DNA of 64,000 nucleotides from Bacillaceae bacterium JMAK1 (GCA_012970285.1 JIBW01000006.1:248001-312000); one strand, 5' to 3'. Counted from the first letter of the stretch, positions 25,968 through 35,125 are shown. A program made the numbers and translations. The notes: a model not told the origin generated them from the letters alone.

Positions 25968-27290
25968 ATGAAATCGATTCGCATTGGAACTGGTGCTGGG
26001 TTTGCAGGAGACAGAATTGACAACGCTGTCAACTTAGCTCTACACGGAGATATTGATTACTTAATTCTAGAAGGGCTCGCAGAACGAACAACAATTCAAG
26101 CACACTTAGAGCGATTAAGTGATCCACAAAAGGGATATGGTCAGTTCCTAGAAGAACGAATGAAAACTTTATTACCTATTTGCAAGGAAAAGAACATTAC
26201 CATTATTACAAACCTAGGTGCCGCTAATCCTAATCAAGCAGCAAAAATCACTGAAGAAATCGCAGAAACATTAAATCTACAAATCTCAATTTCTATCGTT
26301 ACACAACCATTGCTAAGAAATGTCGTCCAGAACTACAATCCCACTCTTTGGGAAACGAATGAACCACTCTCTATGAGTCGCAATGAGTTTATTTCTGCTG
26401 ATGCGTATTTAGGTGCTGAAGAGATGCTTCCAGCTCTTCATAATCGACCAGATGTTGTCATCACAGGAAGAGTTGCGGACCCGTCCCTTTTTCTAGCACC
26501 TATGATTCATGAGTTTAATTGGAAACTAGATGATTGGGACCTTCTCGGTAAAGGTACGGTAATCGGTCATTTACTAGAGTGTGGTGCTCAAGTTACCGGT
26601 GGGTACTTTGCCGACGGGGTGACGAAACAAGTTAACCAACTTGCTACAGTAGGGATGCCAATTGCGGAAATCTCTAGTAATGGCGAAGCAACGATTAGCA
26701 AAACACCTAATTCTGGAGGAGAAGTATCCATTCGCACATGCAAAGAGCAACTGCTCTATGAAGTTATGGATCCAGCTACCTATCTTACTCCCGACGTATG
26801 TGCTGACTTTAGCCAAGTCACCTTTACAGAAGTTGCAAAAGACATCATAAAAGTGGACGGTGCGACAGGAAGAAAACGCCCCGATGATTTTAAGCTAACC
26901 ATTGGCATTGACCAAGGATTTATTGGAGAAGCAATGATTAATTATGTTGGTTATGCTGCCTTTGAACGGGCGAAACTTGCAAAATCCATTGTTGTTGAAA
27001 GGTTATTAGCTCATGGCTTAGAAGCAAATGCAATCCATACAGAATTACTTGGTGCTTATCAAACGACTCACCCATCTGAAGTTCTACTGCGTGTAGCTGT
27101 AAAGAGTCCCAATCATGACACTGTAGGTCTCGTCGGTTATGAGGTGGAGGCACTTTGGTTAAACGGTCCAGGAGGACCAGGAGGAGTTAGAAAGTCTATT
27201 AGACCGGTCTTATCTGCTTATTCAGCAACAATTCCTAGGTCATTAATTACTAATTTAAGAGAGGACGATGAACATGATACCACTTTATAA
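25968..27290 (+). CDS. AtuA-like protein (DUF1446), large subunit
   Basis: About 440 residues of the acyclic terpene utilisation AtuA family: IRIGTGAGFAGDRIDNAVNL at the start, ILEGLAERTTIQAHLER, VITGRVADPSLFLAPMIHEF, LLGKGTVIGHLLECGAQVTG and LWLNGPGGPGGVRKSIRPVL at the C-terminus. The family is needed for citronellol/geraniol growth in Pseudomonas, but its reaction is unknown. In Pseudomonas the protein is longer; here the C-terminal part is a separate downstream gene. ATG 25968 has AGAGGTG upstream. Expressed from the sigma-54 promoter at 25916. Confidence 0.88.
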   Translation: MKSIRIGTGAGFAGDRIDNAVNLALHGDIDYLILEGLAERTTIQAHLERLSDPQKGYGQFLEERMKTLLPICKEKNITIITNLGAANPNQAAKITEEIAETLNLQISISIVTQPLLRNVVQNYNPTLWETNEPLSMSRNEFISADAYLGAEEMLPALHNRPDVVITGRVADPSLFLAPMIHEFNWKLDDWDLLGKGTVIGHLLECGAQVTGGYFADGVTKQVNQLATVGMPIAEISSNGEATISKTPNSGGEVSIRTCKEQLLYEVMDPATYLTPDVCADFSQVTFTEVAKDIIKVDGATGRKRPDDFKLTIGIDQGFIGEAMINYVGYAAFERAKLAKSIVVERLLAHGLEANAIHTELLGAYQTTHPSEVLLRVAVKSPNHDTVGLVGYEVEALWLNGPGGPGGVRKSIRPVLSAYSATIPRSLITNLREDDEHDTTL

Positions 27291-27582
27291 ACTTGCTCAT
27301 GCCAGAGCTGGGGATAAAGGTGAACATACAACAATTAGCATTTTTGCTTATGATGATCAAGATTATCCTATTTTAGTAGAACAATTAACTACGCAAGCCG
27401 TTTTAACTTTTTTCGCAGATTTACATGTTCAAGATGTTGAGCGCTATACTCTTCCAAATTTATCGTGCGTCCATTTTGTCTTGTATGGTACCCGACCAGG
27501 TGGCGTCTCGTCAGCACTAACTTTTGATGCTCATGGGAAATCGTTGTCTTGGAGAATGTTAGATTTTGAACTCAAGAACTAA
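27274..27582 (+). CDS. AtuA-like small subunit
   Basis: About 102 residues, matching the C-terminal domain fused to AtuA in other bacteria: LYKLAHARAGDKGEHTTISI at the start and HFVLYGTRPGGVSSALTFDA near the end. It overlaps the large-subunit gene by 17 bp, implying coupled expression and a complex. ATG 27274 is better spaced from AGAGG than the ATG at 27268; either is possible. Confidence 0.82.
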   Translation: MIPLYKLAHARAGDKGEHTTISIFAYDDQDYPILVEQLTTQAVLTFFADLHVQDVERYTLPNLSCVHFVLYGTRPGGVSSALTFDAHGKSLSWRMLDFELKN

Positions 27583-27624
27583 CCATCAAATGAAAGCGCT
27601 TTAATCAAGTTAGGGGGAAAAACT

Positions 27625-28920
27625 GTGCTAGCTATTTTAGGCTTTTTAACGATTGCAATTTTCTTATACGCTATTCTGTCCAAACGTTTATCCGTCATCG
27701 TTGCTTTAGTACTTATACCGATAATCTTCGGAATCATCGGTGGGTTTGGACTCGAGCTGGGAGAATTTATGTTGGAAGGATTACAATTGGTCGCTCCAAC
27801 TGGTGTGATGCTTGGATTTGCAATTCTTTATTTTGGAGTTTTAAGCAATGCTGGAATGTTTGATCCGATACTTTCTCGGATCTTAAAAGTCGTGAAAGGC
27901 GATCCATTAAAAGTTGTCATTGGAACGTTACTTTTTGCAATGATTGCCCAATTAGACGGTTCTGGGGCTTCTACTTTCCTCATCGTTATCCCTGCACTGT
28001 TGCCTCTGTATGATCGATTAGGGATGAGTAGAATTGTTCTTGCAGGTATGGTCGGTCTTGGAGCAGGATTTATGAATATTATGCCTTGGGGAGGTCCAAC
28101 AGCTAGGGCAGGAACTGCTATAGGGATTGACCCAGGCGAAGTATTTATTCCTTTATTGCCTTCGATGGGGGTGGGATTTCTATGGTTATTATTTGTCGCT
28201 TACTGGGTTGGGAAAAAGGAACAAAAACGATTAGGTATTCAAGACTATGAGTACGACCTACAAACAGAAATGAGCGAAGAGGAACGCGGAATGCGACGCC
28301 CAAAATTATTCATTCCAAATGTTCTTCTTACTATACTCACACTCACTACGCTCGTCATGCAGTGGCTTCCCTTACCGATTGTATTTATCGTTGCTTTTGT
28401 AATTGCTTTGATGCTGAATTATCCAAAACCGGATCAACAGATGGATCAAATTCAGCTACAAGCCAGGGGAGCTATTCCAGTGCTAGCAATTATTTTTGCA
28501 GCTGGTATATTTACTGGTATTCTTACCGGCACAGGAATGATTGACGCCATGGCACTAGCTTTAGTTAGCACAGTTCCAGAAGGCATTGGTGGTTCGATGC
28601 CTGCTTTAGTTGCCTTAATCAGCGTTCCGCTTAGTCTAGTCTTCAATCCAGATGCTTACTACTTTGGGGTAATGCCCATTTTAGCTCAATCTGCTGAAAT
28701 GTATGGCGTACCCGCTATTGAAATTGCACAAGCATCAGTACTCGGCCAAATGACTGTCGGCTTTCCTTTAAGTCCACTAACCGCTTCTACATTTTTACTA
28801 ATCGGATTGGCAAAAGTAGAGCTAGCAGACCACCAAAGATTTATGTTTAAATGGGCCTTTCTTACAACCATTGTAATGGCCATCTTTGCAATCCTAACTG
28901 GAGTTATTTCTGCTTGGTAA
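27625..28920 (+). CDS. CitMHS-family citrate/carboxylate transporter
   Basis: 431 residues with about twelve membrane segments. It matches CitM/CitH-type metal-citrate or tricarboxylate proton symporters: IAQLDGSGASTFLIVIPALL, FMNIMPWGGPTARAGTAIG, FNPDAYYFGVMPILAQ and GFPLSPLTASTFLLIGLAKV are family landmarks. The GTG start follows TTAGGGGGA. Third gene of the sigma-54 AtuA operon, so it probably imports the AtuA substrate, likely a polycarboxylate (inference). Confidence 0.88.
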   Translation: MLAILGFLTIAIFLYAILSKRLSVIVALVLIPIIFGIIGGFGLELGEFMLEGLQLVAPTGVMLGFAILYFGVLSNAGMFDPILSRILKVVKGDPLKVVIGTLLFAMIAQLDGSGASTFLIVIPALLPLYDRLGMSRIVLAGMVGLGAGFMNIMPWGGPTARAGTAIGIDPGEVFIPLLPSMGVGFLWLLFVAYWVGKKEQKRLGIQDYEYDLQTEMSEEERGMRRPKLFIPNVLLTILTLTTLVMQWLPLPIVFIVAFVIALMLNYPKPDQQMDQIQLQARGAIPVLAIIFAAGIFTGILTGTGMIDAMALALVSTVPEGIGGSMPALVALISVPLSLVFNPDAYYFGVMPILAQSAEMYGVPAIEIAQASVLGQMTVGFPLSPLTASTFLLIGLAKVELADHQRFMFKWAFLTTIVMAIFAILTGVISAW

Positions 28921-28925
28921 ACAAG

Positions 28926-28978
28926 TGGTTAGAAACAGCATTCCTGCATTTACTTTTGGAATGCTGTTTCTACACTTG
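28926..28978 (+). terminator. Terminator after CitMHS gene
   Basis: AGAAACAGCATTCC and GGAATGCTGTTTCT form a 14-bp stem, extended by flanking GTG/CAC. No clear T run follows, so efficiency is uncertain. Confidence 0.55.
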
Positions 28979-29019
28979 CGTAATCTTTAGAGCTCTTAAC
29001 TATCACTCTTATAGAAGCT

Positions 29020-29877
29020 TTAAAGCTCAACCACCACCACAACGCCATCTTTGTTCGTGCCTGATATCTCGTAAGGTTGCTCGTTTGGAATGACAACACG
29101 ATCGAGGTGTTCTTTTGGGTAATAGTTAATGGAATAAGCTTCGTCCGAGTCGAGTTCTACGACTAACGACTTTTCTTCTTCGAGAAATTCAATATATTCT
29201 TCAAGTACGAGATCGTTCTCTTGCATAATCACACTGTGAGGGACTCCGACATAGCGCAAATGCCAAGGCTCATATTGAATGCCTGTGATCTCTTCTTTTC
29301 CTTTAGGATAGCGGATGACAAATCCATACTTCCAACTATGTTCCTCCACCCATCTCCCTTCCGTAGAAGATTCAATCGGTCCCTCCATACTACTAATATC
29401 GAGCGCTAACCCCGTGTTGTGTTCACTAAACCCTGGGGGCAGTGCATAATCAGATCCTCTCTCATCATAAAGCCTTGCTTGTGCCTCGTTGTCCCGGTAG
29501 CCGCTCGTTAACAGAAACTGCTGAACACCATCTTCGTTTGCATCTTTCACCATCTGGTTAAACGCCTCTGCAATCGGAAGCGGCAGTTGAATCTTTTCAT
29601 TTAACAACGAATAAAAAGTCGTTACTTGTTGTTGTTCAAACAACGTTACGAGGTCACCTTCGATTGTGAAAGCATCAGTCATCGGATATTCTTGATTAAC
29701 TAAGACGAGACTTCCTTGATTCACCTCGTCTGGATCAATCGTAATTTCACGTCCATCAAACTCATGGGACGCTGTACGGACGTTCACGTCTGCATGGTCT
29801 GTTATTGCTTGAAATAAAATCATGCTTACAATAAATGTAATAACTAAAAAAAAGCCATATAAAACCCACGTTCTCAT
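29020..29877 (-). CDS. VanY-type D-Ala-D-Ala carboxypeptidase
   Basis: About 285 residues: one N-terminal membrane anchor (WVLYGFFLVITFIVSMILF), then an M15B peptidase domain with TSGYRDNEAQARLYD, the zinc motif SEHNTGLALDIS (His and Asp ligands) and YEPWHLRYVG (third His). It trims the terminal D-Ala from peptidoglycan stem peptides outside the membrane. ATG 29877 follows GGGAG; the upstream TTG is less likely. It is the third gene after VanR-like and VanS-like genes. No vanH, vanA/B or vanX gene is nearby, so glycopeptide resistance is not implied. Confidence 0.88.
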   Translation of the reverse strand: MRTWVLYGFFLVITFIVSMILFQAITDHADVNVRTASHEFDGREITIDPDEVNQGSLVLVNQEYPMTDAFTIEGDLVTLFEQQQVTTFYSLLNEKIQLPLPIAEAFNQMVKDANEDGVQQFLLTSGYRDNEAQARLYDERGSDYALPPGFSEHNTGLALDISSMEGPIESSTEGRWVEEHSWKYGFVIRYPKGKEEITGIQYEPWHLRYVGVPHSVIMQENDLVLEEYIEFLEEEKSLVVELDSDEAYSINYYPKEHLDRVVIPNEQPYEISGTNKDGVVVVVEL

Positions 29878-29961
29878 GTTCAAAAACTCCCTCAATTACG
29901 ATCTACTATGATCATAAAAAAGTGTTCTTAACTAAAACGTGGGTAGAACCTTAAAGATTTC

Positions 29962-31071
29962 TTAAATGTCTTGATTACGAACTGGTAATTGGACACGAAA
30001 GGTCGTTTTTATCGCATCACTTTCTACGTCAATCGTTCCTTCATGTTGCTCTGCAATGTTCTGAGCAATAAAAAGACCTAAGCCACTACGTTGGCTCACC
30101 TCATGATTTCTTGCTTTATCACCGGTATAAAACATATCAAAAACGTGAGGTAAATCTTCAGGGATGATTTGATTGCCATAATTGATCACGCGTATCTCAA
30201 TGGCTTCTTCGTCGACCGCTATTCCTTCAACATCGATGTACAACCCTTCCGTGCCGTACTTCGCTGCATTTGATAACAAGTTCTCAAATAATCTTGCTAG
30301 TAAACTACCATCACCTGTAATCATTAGTGATGTAGGGAGATGAATCCTTACTTCAACCTGTTCCGCTTGAAAAATGGGATACATCTCTTCCGTTAACTGT
30401 TGAAGTAATTCAGTAAGATCGATCGTTTCTTTACGTAACGGTGCTTTTCCGTAATTCAACTTTGTCATTTCAAACAACTCATCGATTAACCGCTCTAATC
30501 GTTGAGACTTTGTATGGACAATTTTGAGGAAATGTTGCTTTTGTTGTTCTGTGAGTGATTCATCTTGCATGACGATTTCTAAATACCCCATTAAAGACGT
30601 CAATGGTGTTCGCAAATCATGCGCTAAGTTCCCGACCAAGTAATCTTTACTCGACTCTTGAAACTCTCCCTTTTCAATCGCCATTTTTAATTGCTTCTTC
30701 GCCGTATTAATATCGGTAGCTACTGATTCGAACTCATCGTTCGATTGAATGTTCACTTCTTTCGTAAAGTCTCCAATCGCTAGATCATGAATACCACTCG
30801 AGATTTTTGAGAAATAAACCGAGTATTTTTTCGTCAAAATAAAGAAAAACAAAATAGCAATTGGGATAAATAAAAGCAAGAAGAAATACAAATCCCCCAC
30901 CATATTCATAAACAACCGAACCCGAAAAAGCACACCACCATAATCCGCATTATCATAATAATAGTTTTGTAAAAAGCGATAAATCACATATGTACTTAGC
31001 CCAGATAACAAAAGACTTAGACCAAATGTATACACCATCTTTAAGCGAAATCCGCTTTTATATCTAGCCAT
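29962..31071 (-). CDS. VanS-like sensor histidine kinase
   Basis: 369 residues: two N-terminal membrane segments around a short external loop, HAMP region, phosphoacceptor box NLAHDLRTPLTSLMGYLE (His near residue 151) and an ATPase domain with ENLLSNAAKYG (N box), MFYTGDKARN and SGLGLFIAQNIAEQH (G2). It overlaps the response regulator gene by 8 bp. The small external loop suggests sensing of the membrane or cell wall. Same transcript as VanY. Confidence 0.92.
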   Translation of the reverse strand: MARYKSGFRLKMVYTFGLSLLLSGLSTYVIYRFLQNYYYDNADYGGVLFRVRLFMNMVGDLYFFLLLFIPIAILFFFILTKKYSVYFSKISSGIHDLAIGDFTKEVNIQSNDEFESVATDINTAKKQLKMAIEKGEFQESSKDYLVGNLAHDLRTPLTSLMGYLEIVMQDESLTEQQKQHFLKIVHTKSQRLERLIDELFEMTKLNYGKAPLRKETIDLTELLQQLTEEMYPIFQAEQVEVRIHLPTSLMITGDGSLLARLFENLLSNAAKYGTEGLYIDVEGIAVDEEAIEIRVINYGNQIIPEDLPHVFDMFYTGDKARNHEVSQRSGLGLFIAQNIAEQHEGTIDVESDAIKTTFRVQLPVRNQDI

Positions 31072-31768
31072 TGAATGTGTACCCCACGCCCCATACCGTC
31101 TTAATTAGTTTATGACGACGTTCAGGTTCCTTAATTTTCTTTCGTAACGTTCGAATATGTACCATCACCGTGTTCGTCCCATACGCCTCGTCAATTCCCC
31201 AAACCCGATTTAAAATGTGCTCGGCACTAAATACTTTTTTCGGATGCGTTGCCAATAAGACGAGAATCGCGAACTCTTTCGGGGTAAGAACAACGTCTTC
31301 ACCCGCGACAATAACACGATGTTCATCAACAAGGATTTCTAAATCACCGAAGTTAAGAGAATGATCTTCAGTAGCCGATTGCTGATGAAACGTTTTATAT
31401 CTTCTTAAATGAGCGTTTACTCGAGCGATCAGTTCCATCTGCTTAAACGGCTTTGTCATGTAATCATCCGCCCCAATAACGAGACCTTGGACTTTATCAA
31501 AATCACTTGTTTTCGCACTCAAGAAAATAATCGGCACGATCATTTTCTTTTCACGAATCGTTTTTGCAACTTGAAACCCATCCACTTCTGGCATCATCAC
31601 ATCTAAAATAATAAGATCAACGATATGATTCGATACGAGATGCAATGCCTCTTTCCCATCACCTGCTATGAGAACTGAATAACCTTCTTGACGCAACTGA
31701 TACGAAACGAGTTCAGAAATCTCTCGGTCATCATCAACAATTAAAATCGTTCCTTCCACACAAGTCAC
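31064..31768 (-). CDS. VanR-like OmpR-family response regulator
   Basis: 234 residues: receiver domain with ILIVDDDREI, phosphoacceptor Asp in LIILDVMMPEVDGF, and KPF motif in YMTKPFKQ; C-terminal OmpR winged helix with LTPKEFAILVLLATHPKKVF, NTVMVHIRTLRKKI and TVWGVGYTFNG. First gene of a VanR-VanS-VanY operon. The GTG start at 31768 has TAGGG nearby; a second GTG three codons later is also possible. Confidence 0.92.
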   Translation of the reverse strand: MTCVEGTILIVDDDREISELVSYQLRQEGYSVLIAGDGKEALHLVSNHIVDLIILDVMMPEVDGFQVAKTIREKKMIVPIIFLSAKTSDFDKVQGLVIGADDYMTKPFKQMELIARVNAHLRRYKTFHQQSATEDHSLNFGDLEILVDEHRVIVAGEDVVLTPKEFAILVLLATHPKKVFSAEHILNRVWGIDEAYGTNTVMVHIRTLRKKIKEPERRHKLIKTVWGVGYTFNG

Positions 31769-31868
31769 CTCAACCCTACCATTCTTTAACCTACTAACTG
31801 TAAGATAAAAATATCCGCTTCACAACCGCTCTCTTATCTTTCCTCTTTTTCCCAACTTTATTTGATTG

Positions 31869-31907
31869 CATGAAAAAGAGACACAGCAAGAACTACCCAC
31901 GCTGTGC
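31869..31907 (-). terminator. Possible terminator after the 277-residue membrane protein gene
   Basis: The minus strand has CACAGC and GCTGTG arms followed by TCTCTTTTTC. Short stem, moderate confidence. Confidence 0.45.
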
Positions 31908-31919
31908 CTTACTCCCTTA

Positions 31920-32753
31920 TTATTCTTGTAGGTTATAAAACGAATGGATCGCCACCAAAGAAGCAAATGCGAGTAGTCGTCGATCTTCTGGTAAACCGTG
32001 GGCAATGTCGATGATGTGTCCCCCGTTTGGGAATAACGCTAACGATTCTTGCGGTACACCACCGACGCGGATTTTCATCCAATCTTCGCCTTCTACATCT
32101 CGTAAAGTAATCGTATCGCCGTGGAATCCACCGTTTAAAAGTGCTAAATATGTACCATCTGGACCCTTCAAATGAATCTTCAAGAAGATCAACTCATGCC
32201 ATTTGTATGTAAATTTGGCAATCACATTTCCATGTGAATCGTTTAAGTAAAAAGGACGTAAACCGAACTTCTTTTCAATCGTGTACTTGTCGTCTTCAGA
32301 GAGATGGAATTCAAACGTCATGTTCATCCAAATTCTTAAATTGATGATTCTAAGAATAGCAATTAAAACCATGTTCGATGCATTCACTTCTTCAGCATAA
32401 GCCATTCGCTTACCCTTAACCGTAAAGAAATGAATACCATATCGCCAGTGTGTCTCGCGCATCGCCATGACTCTTGAGCTTTCAAGTAGCGGTTTCATAG
32501 ACCCTTCAAGCTCTTCTGGTGAAACACTCATGACCCCTTCGACCGTTAAATGCTTGAGCCAAAACGCACCTGCATAGGTTGATATGGCCATAACGAGTAG
32601 TGTAATAAACCACGAAATCAACGTCGACAAAAGAGAGGCGTTATCATAATACTGATACAATAGCCACCCTGATATCACTGTCAGCACAGATAAAATGTGC
32701 CCGAAAATAAACGCACGGCGTATTCGCCTTTTCTGTAAATCTTCAAAATTCAT
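31920..32753 (-). CDS. Membrane protein with a C-terminal beta-rich domain, unknown
   Basis: 277 residues. Two N-terminal membrane segments (FIFGHILSVLTVISGWLLY and ISWFITLLVMAISTYAGAFW) are followed by a soluble region in which repeated strands (FEFHLSEDDKYTIEKKFG, LKGPDGTYLALLNGGFHGDT, ITLRDVEGEDWMKIRVGG) recall the LURP-one/scramblase-like fold; this resemblance is tentative. AGGGAGGC lies before the ATG. It follows a putative zinc-finger membrane protein gene by 16 bp and is likely cotranscribed. Function unknown. Confidence 0.65.
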   Translation of the reverse strand: MNFEDLQKRRIRRAFIFGHILSVLTVISGWLLYQYYDNASLLSTLISWFITLLVMAISTYAGAFWLKHLTVEGVMSVSPEELEGSMKPLLESSRVMAMRETHWRYGIHFFTVKGKRMAYAEEVNASNMVLIAILRIINLRIWMNMTFEFHLSEDDKYTIEKKFGLRPFYLNDSHGNVIAKFTYKWHELIFLKIHLKGPDGTYLALLNGGFHGDTITLRDVEGEDWMKIRVGGVPQESLALFPNGGHIIDIAHGLPEDRRLLAFASLVAIHSFYNLQE

Positions 32754-32769
32754 CCAATGCCTCCCTTAA

Positions 32770-33069
32770 CTAAAAGCTATGATCTTGTTCTTTTGTATAG
32801 TGTAATAAAAACGGTTGGAACAACACGTGGTTAACAAAGACAAATGTAACGATAAATATCCCATTAAAATAACCAGGTAGGCTCGTGAAAAAACCAAGAT
32901 AAATCATTATGAAAAACGCAACAACATATGGCAACACGATGAACATCTTAGACTTCTTACTTAATGTGTTCACACCTAAACACTCTGTACACTGATTTCG
33001 ATCGACCCGTCCAATGCATTGTTTCCACGTGAAAGAGGCTTGGCAATACGTACAGATCGGTAAAGTCAT
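32770..33069 (-). CDS. TIGR04104-type putative zinc-binding membrane protein
   Basis: 99 residues. The N-terminus has two CxxC pairs (PICTYCQASFTWKQC and RNQCTECLG), then two membrane segments. This matches a small family of Bacillus proteins of unknown function with a zinc ribbon and two membrane helices. The 3' end is 16 bp from the next gene, suggesting an operon. Confidence 0.75.
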   Translation of the reverse strand: MTLPICTYCQASFTWKQCIGRVDRNQCTECLGVNTLSKKSKMFIVLPYVVAFFIMIYLGFFTSLPGYFNGIFIVTFVFVNHVLFQPFLLHYTKEQDHSF

Positions 33070-33090
33070 ACTCTCACACCTTTCTTTCTA

Positions 33091-34192
33091 TTATGAATGG
33101 TTCATATATGTAACGTTGGCTCGCTCGTCGAGTAAAAATAAGATTTCATCTAGCTCCATCATTTGTTCCAAATAATACACCCCTGCTTGTTTCTTACCAC
33201 TCTGTAGGCAATCTACAACAACAGCAGCCACTTCTCCTGTTATCTTCGTGTTATTATTTCCTGTAAGACTCGCTTCATATTGAACGCTTTTTCCTTGTTT
33301 CTCACCGCTCACCTCTACTTTAACGGTATACAAATCCGTACCAATGCGTAACTTCTCAAACAGTTTCAGTGATAACGAAAGAAACATGCGGTACGCTCGT
33401 TTCATTACTGCCACACGTAACAAATAGGATAGTCCAAGCTTCTTGGCTACGACAATTCCGATCATCGCCAACTTTGAGTCATAGAAAAAACGTGAAGATG
33501 TCTTCGTTACGTCGGCTGTCTGTTGCAAGATGTATTGGTCGGCAAGGTTAAATCGATATGCCGTTCGTTTGCCAATACTATGATGAAATGTTGATCTCTT
33601 ACCATCACTAAATGGCTTTACTTGTTTTTCCAAACCATTTTCCATCAACGTATAGTTTTTTTGTATGTGATTTAATAACCAATTCACACCATCGTGGCCA
33701 TGAACTTCACCAATGCCTAACATTAAATACGTATCAATCTGTTCTACTTGATCCATTTCATTAGACAATTGGCTAGCTAACAGATTCGATAGACCTGGGG
33801 ATATCCCTACTCCTATGACTGCGCTAGACTGAGATTTTTTTGCTAGCTCATCGAATACCATTACTTGTGATAGCGATTCGTACGATGGAGAGATATCAAT
33901 GTAATGAATATGATGCTGAAAACAAAACTTGATAAAATTCGGGTGTTTCTGCTCGATGCACATGACACAGATATCAACCTCTTTTAACCAGTCTGGGTAT
34001 TGATCATTACTCATTACATCGATCAACTGAGGGACTACTTTGTTGTCTACCTCCTCCGAGAAGGCTTTTGCTTTTTTTAAAACTTCTGCCGGCTGCAATC
34101 ACTTTATTCGAATGTTGCATCATCAGTCGCTTACAAATGACTCTTCCTACTTGGCCATATCCCCCTATGACTGCAATTGTTCCTGTTTTCAT
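33091..34192 (-). pseudogene. Saccharopine dehydrogenase-like protein, split by a frameshift
   Basis: The N-terminus, from ATG 34192, encodes a Rossmann fold (TGTIAVIGGYGQVGRVICKR, KVIAAGRSFKK). The rest, 335 residues ending at 33091, continues in another frame (KAFSEEVDNKVVPQLIDVM, ISPGLSNLLASQLSNE). The two frames meet at a run of seven A residues at 34072-34078 (minus strand TTTTAAAAAAAGC). Removing one A would restore a single protein of about 365 residues. Family members are NAD-dependent oxidoreductases or carboxynorspermidine/saccharopine-type enzymes; the substrate is unknown. Either a real mutation, a sequencing error or a +1 recoding site. Confidence 0.8.
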
Positions 34193-34227
34193 TCCATCCG
34201 TACCTCTTCTTGTTTTTTTATATTTTT

Positions 34228-34406
34228 CTATTCGATTGGCAACAACAGTTCACATACGTGTCGCTCAACGTACTCCCATTTATAACGCTCCACTATTGGT
34301 GCAGTTCGGAGTCCACTTGCTGCAAAGAACCGTACTCCCCAATATGTTGATCATAAGCAAATCTCGATGCTGGAATTTCTTCTACGGTATAGTTCAAGAT
34401 TCCCAT
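34228..34406 (-). pseudogene. Remnant of a GyrI-like effector-binding domain
   Basis: From ATG 34406 (AGAGGGG upstream) 37 codons encode NYTVEEIPASRFAYDQHIGE, typical of the start of GyrI/Rob-type effector-binding domains. A stop follows at 34293. A different frame down to 34228 encodes KWEYVERHVCELLLPIE, which looks like the C-terminal end of the same domain. The middle is missing, so this is an internally deleted gene. Confidence 0.6.
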
Positions 34407-34460
34407 CCCCTCTCTAAGAAAAAGGTATAGGTAGTTAAAATGATTTGCAAGAATATTTTT

Positions 34461-34512
34461 AAAATAAAGAAGTTCCTTTTCTTAAAACTTAGAAAAGGAA
34501 CTTCTTTATTTT
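34461..34512. terminator. Strong hairpin terminator
   Basis: Perfect 22-bp arms beginning AAAATAAAGAAGTTCC with an 8-bp loop. The minus-strand T-rich arm serves the membrane protein gene that ends at 34514. Confidence 0.85.
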
Positions 34513-34513
34513 C

Positions 34514-34912
34514 CTATGCGGGTAGTGCCATCGATCCAATACGCTTTGAACGGCCCTTTTGAACAGCAAACGTGACAATTGCGCTCGCTAAACAAATAAG
34601 CGTACAAACAATAGAGACGATCATCAGAAGAATTCCATCCGTTGCGATGACCATTGAAAGTACGACGAATAAGTAGACGAATACTAAAAATAATTGATAG
34701 ACACCCGAAATGATCCGGATCGCAAGGTGATGAAAAAACGCCAAGATCACAGGAATAACAAAGACTACGCTAATAAAGCCAAGCGTTTGAATAAGATGCA
34801 AAGGATTGGTATACGATACACCATTTGGACCAAGTTGTTCTGATGCAATCACTAAAATCAATCCGATGGCAGCAAGCCAACTAACCGTTGCAACGCCTAC
34901 TCTAGAAACCAT
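34514..34912 (-). CDS. Four-TM membrane protein, unknown
   Basis: 132 residues with four hydrophobic segments (VSWLAAIGLILVIAS, LGFISVVFVIPVILAFFHHL, VYQLFLVFVYLFVVLSMVIA, LMIVSIVCTLICLASAIVTF) and a basic tail KGRSKRIGS. It starts at ATG after GGAGGC, and a strong terminator follows it. No family recognised; the small cluster of membrane proteins around it has no obvious shared role. Confidence 0.62.
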   Translation of the reverse strand: MVSRVGVATVSWLAAIGLILVIASEQLGPNGVSYTNPLHLIQTLGFISVVFVIPVILAFFHHLAIRIISGVYQLFLVFVYLFVVLSMVIATDGILLMIVSIVCTLICLASAIVTFAVQKGRSKRIGSMALPA

Positions 34913-34930
34913 AACACGCCTCCACGTAAG

Positions 34931-35125
34931 TCATGATATAACTTGTCGGTAACGCCCAAGTCCACTATTCATTTGGAATAATGGTTGAGCAAAATAAAAC
35001 CCTACTACTGCGATGATAAAGCTAAGCATTTCAACGGATGTCCAATAGTTGAAGTAATTGAGGAATATAACAATACCAATGAGAACATACAGTATTTTCC
35101 TAAGATCTTTTCGATTCACCTTCAT
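34931..35125 (-). CDS. Small membrane protein, unknown
   Basis: 64 residues with two hydrophobic segments (ILYVLIGIVIFLNYFNYW and MLSFIIAVVGFYFAQPLF) and a basic N-terminus MKVNRKDLRK. The GGTGGG site before the ATG and its closeness to the next gene (18 bp) support a real gene. Unrecognised. Confidence 0.55.
   Translation of the reverse strand: MKVNRKDLRKILYVLIGIVIFLNYFNYWTSVEMLSFIIAVVGFYFAQPLFQMNSGLGRYRQVIS

Noticed and set aside
29020-31768. Vancomycin resistance cluster
   Set aside because: Only regulator, sensor and VanY homologues are present; no vanH, ligase or vanX homologue was seen.
34040-34430. Plus-strand ORFs of 81 and 120 codons
   Set aside because: They cross the frameshifted dehydrogenase and the GyrI-like remnant in antisense and lack ribosome binding sites.
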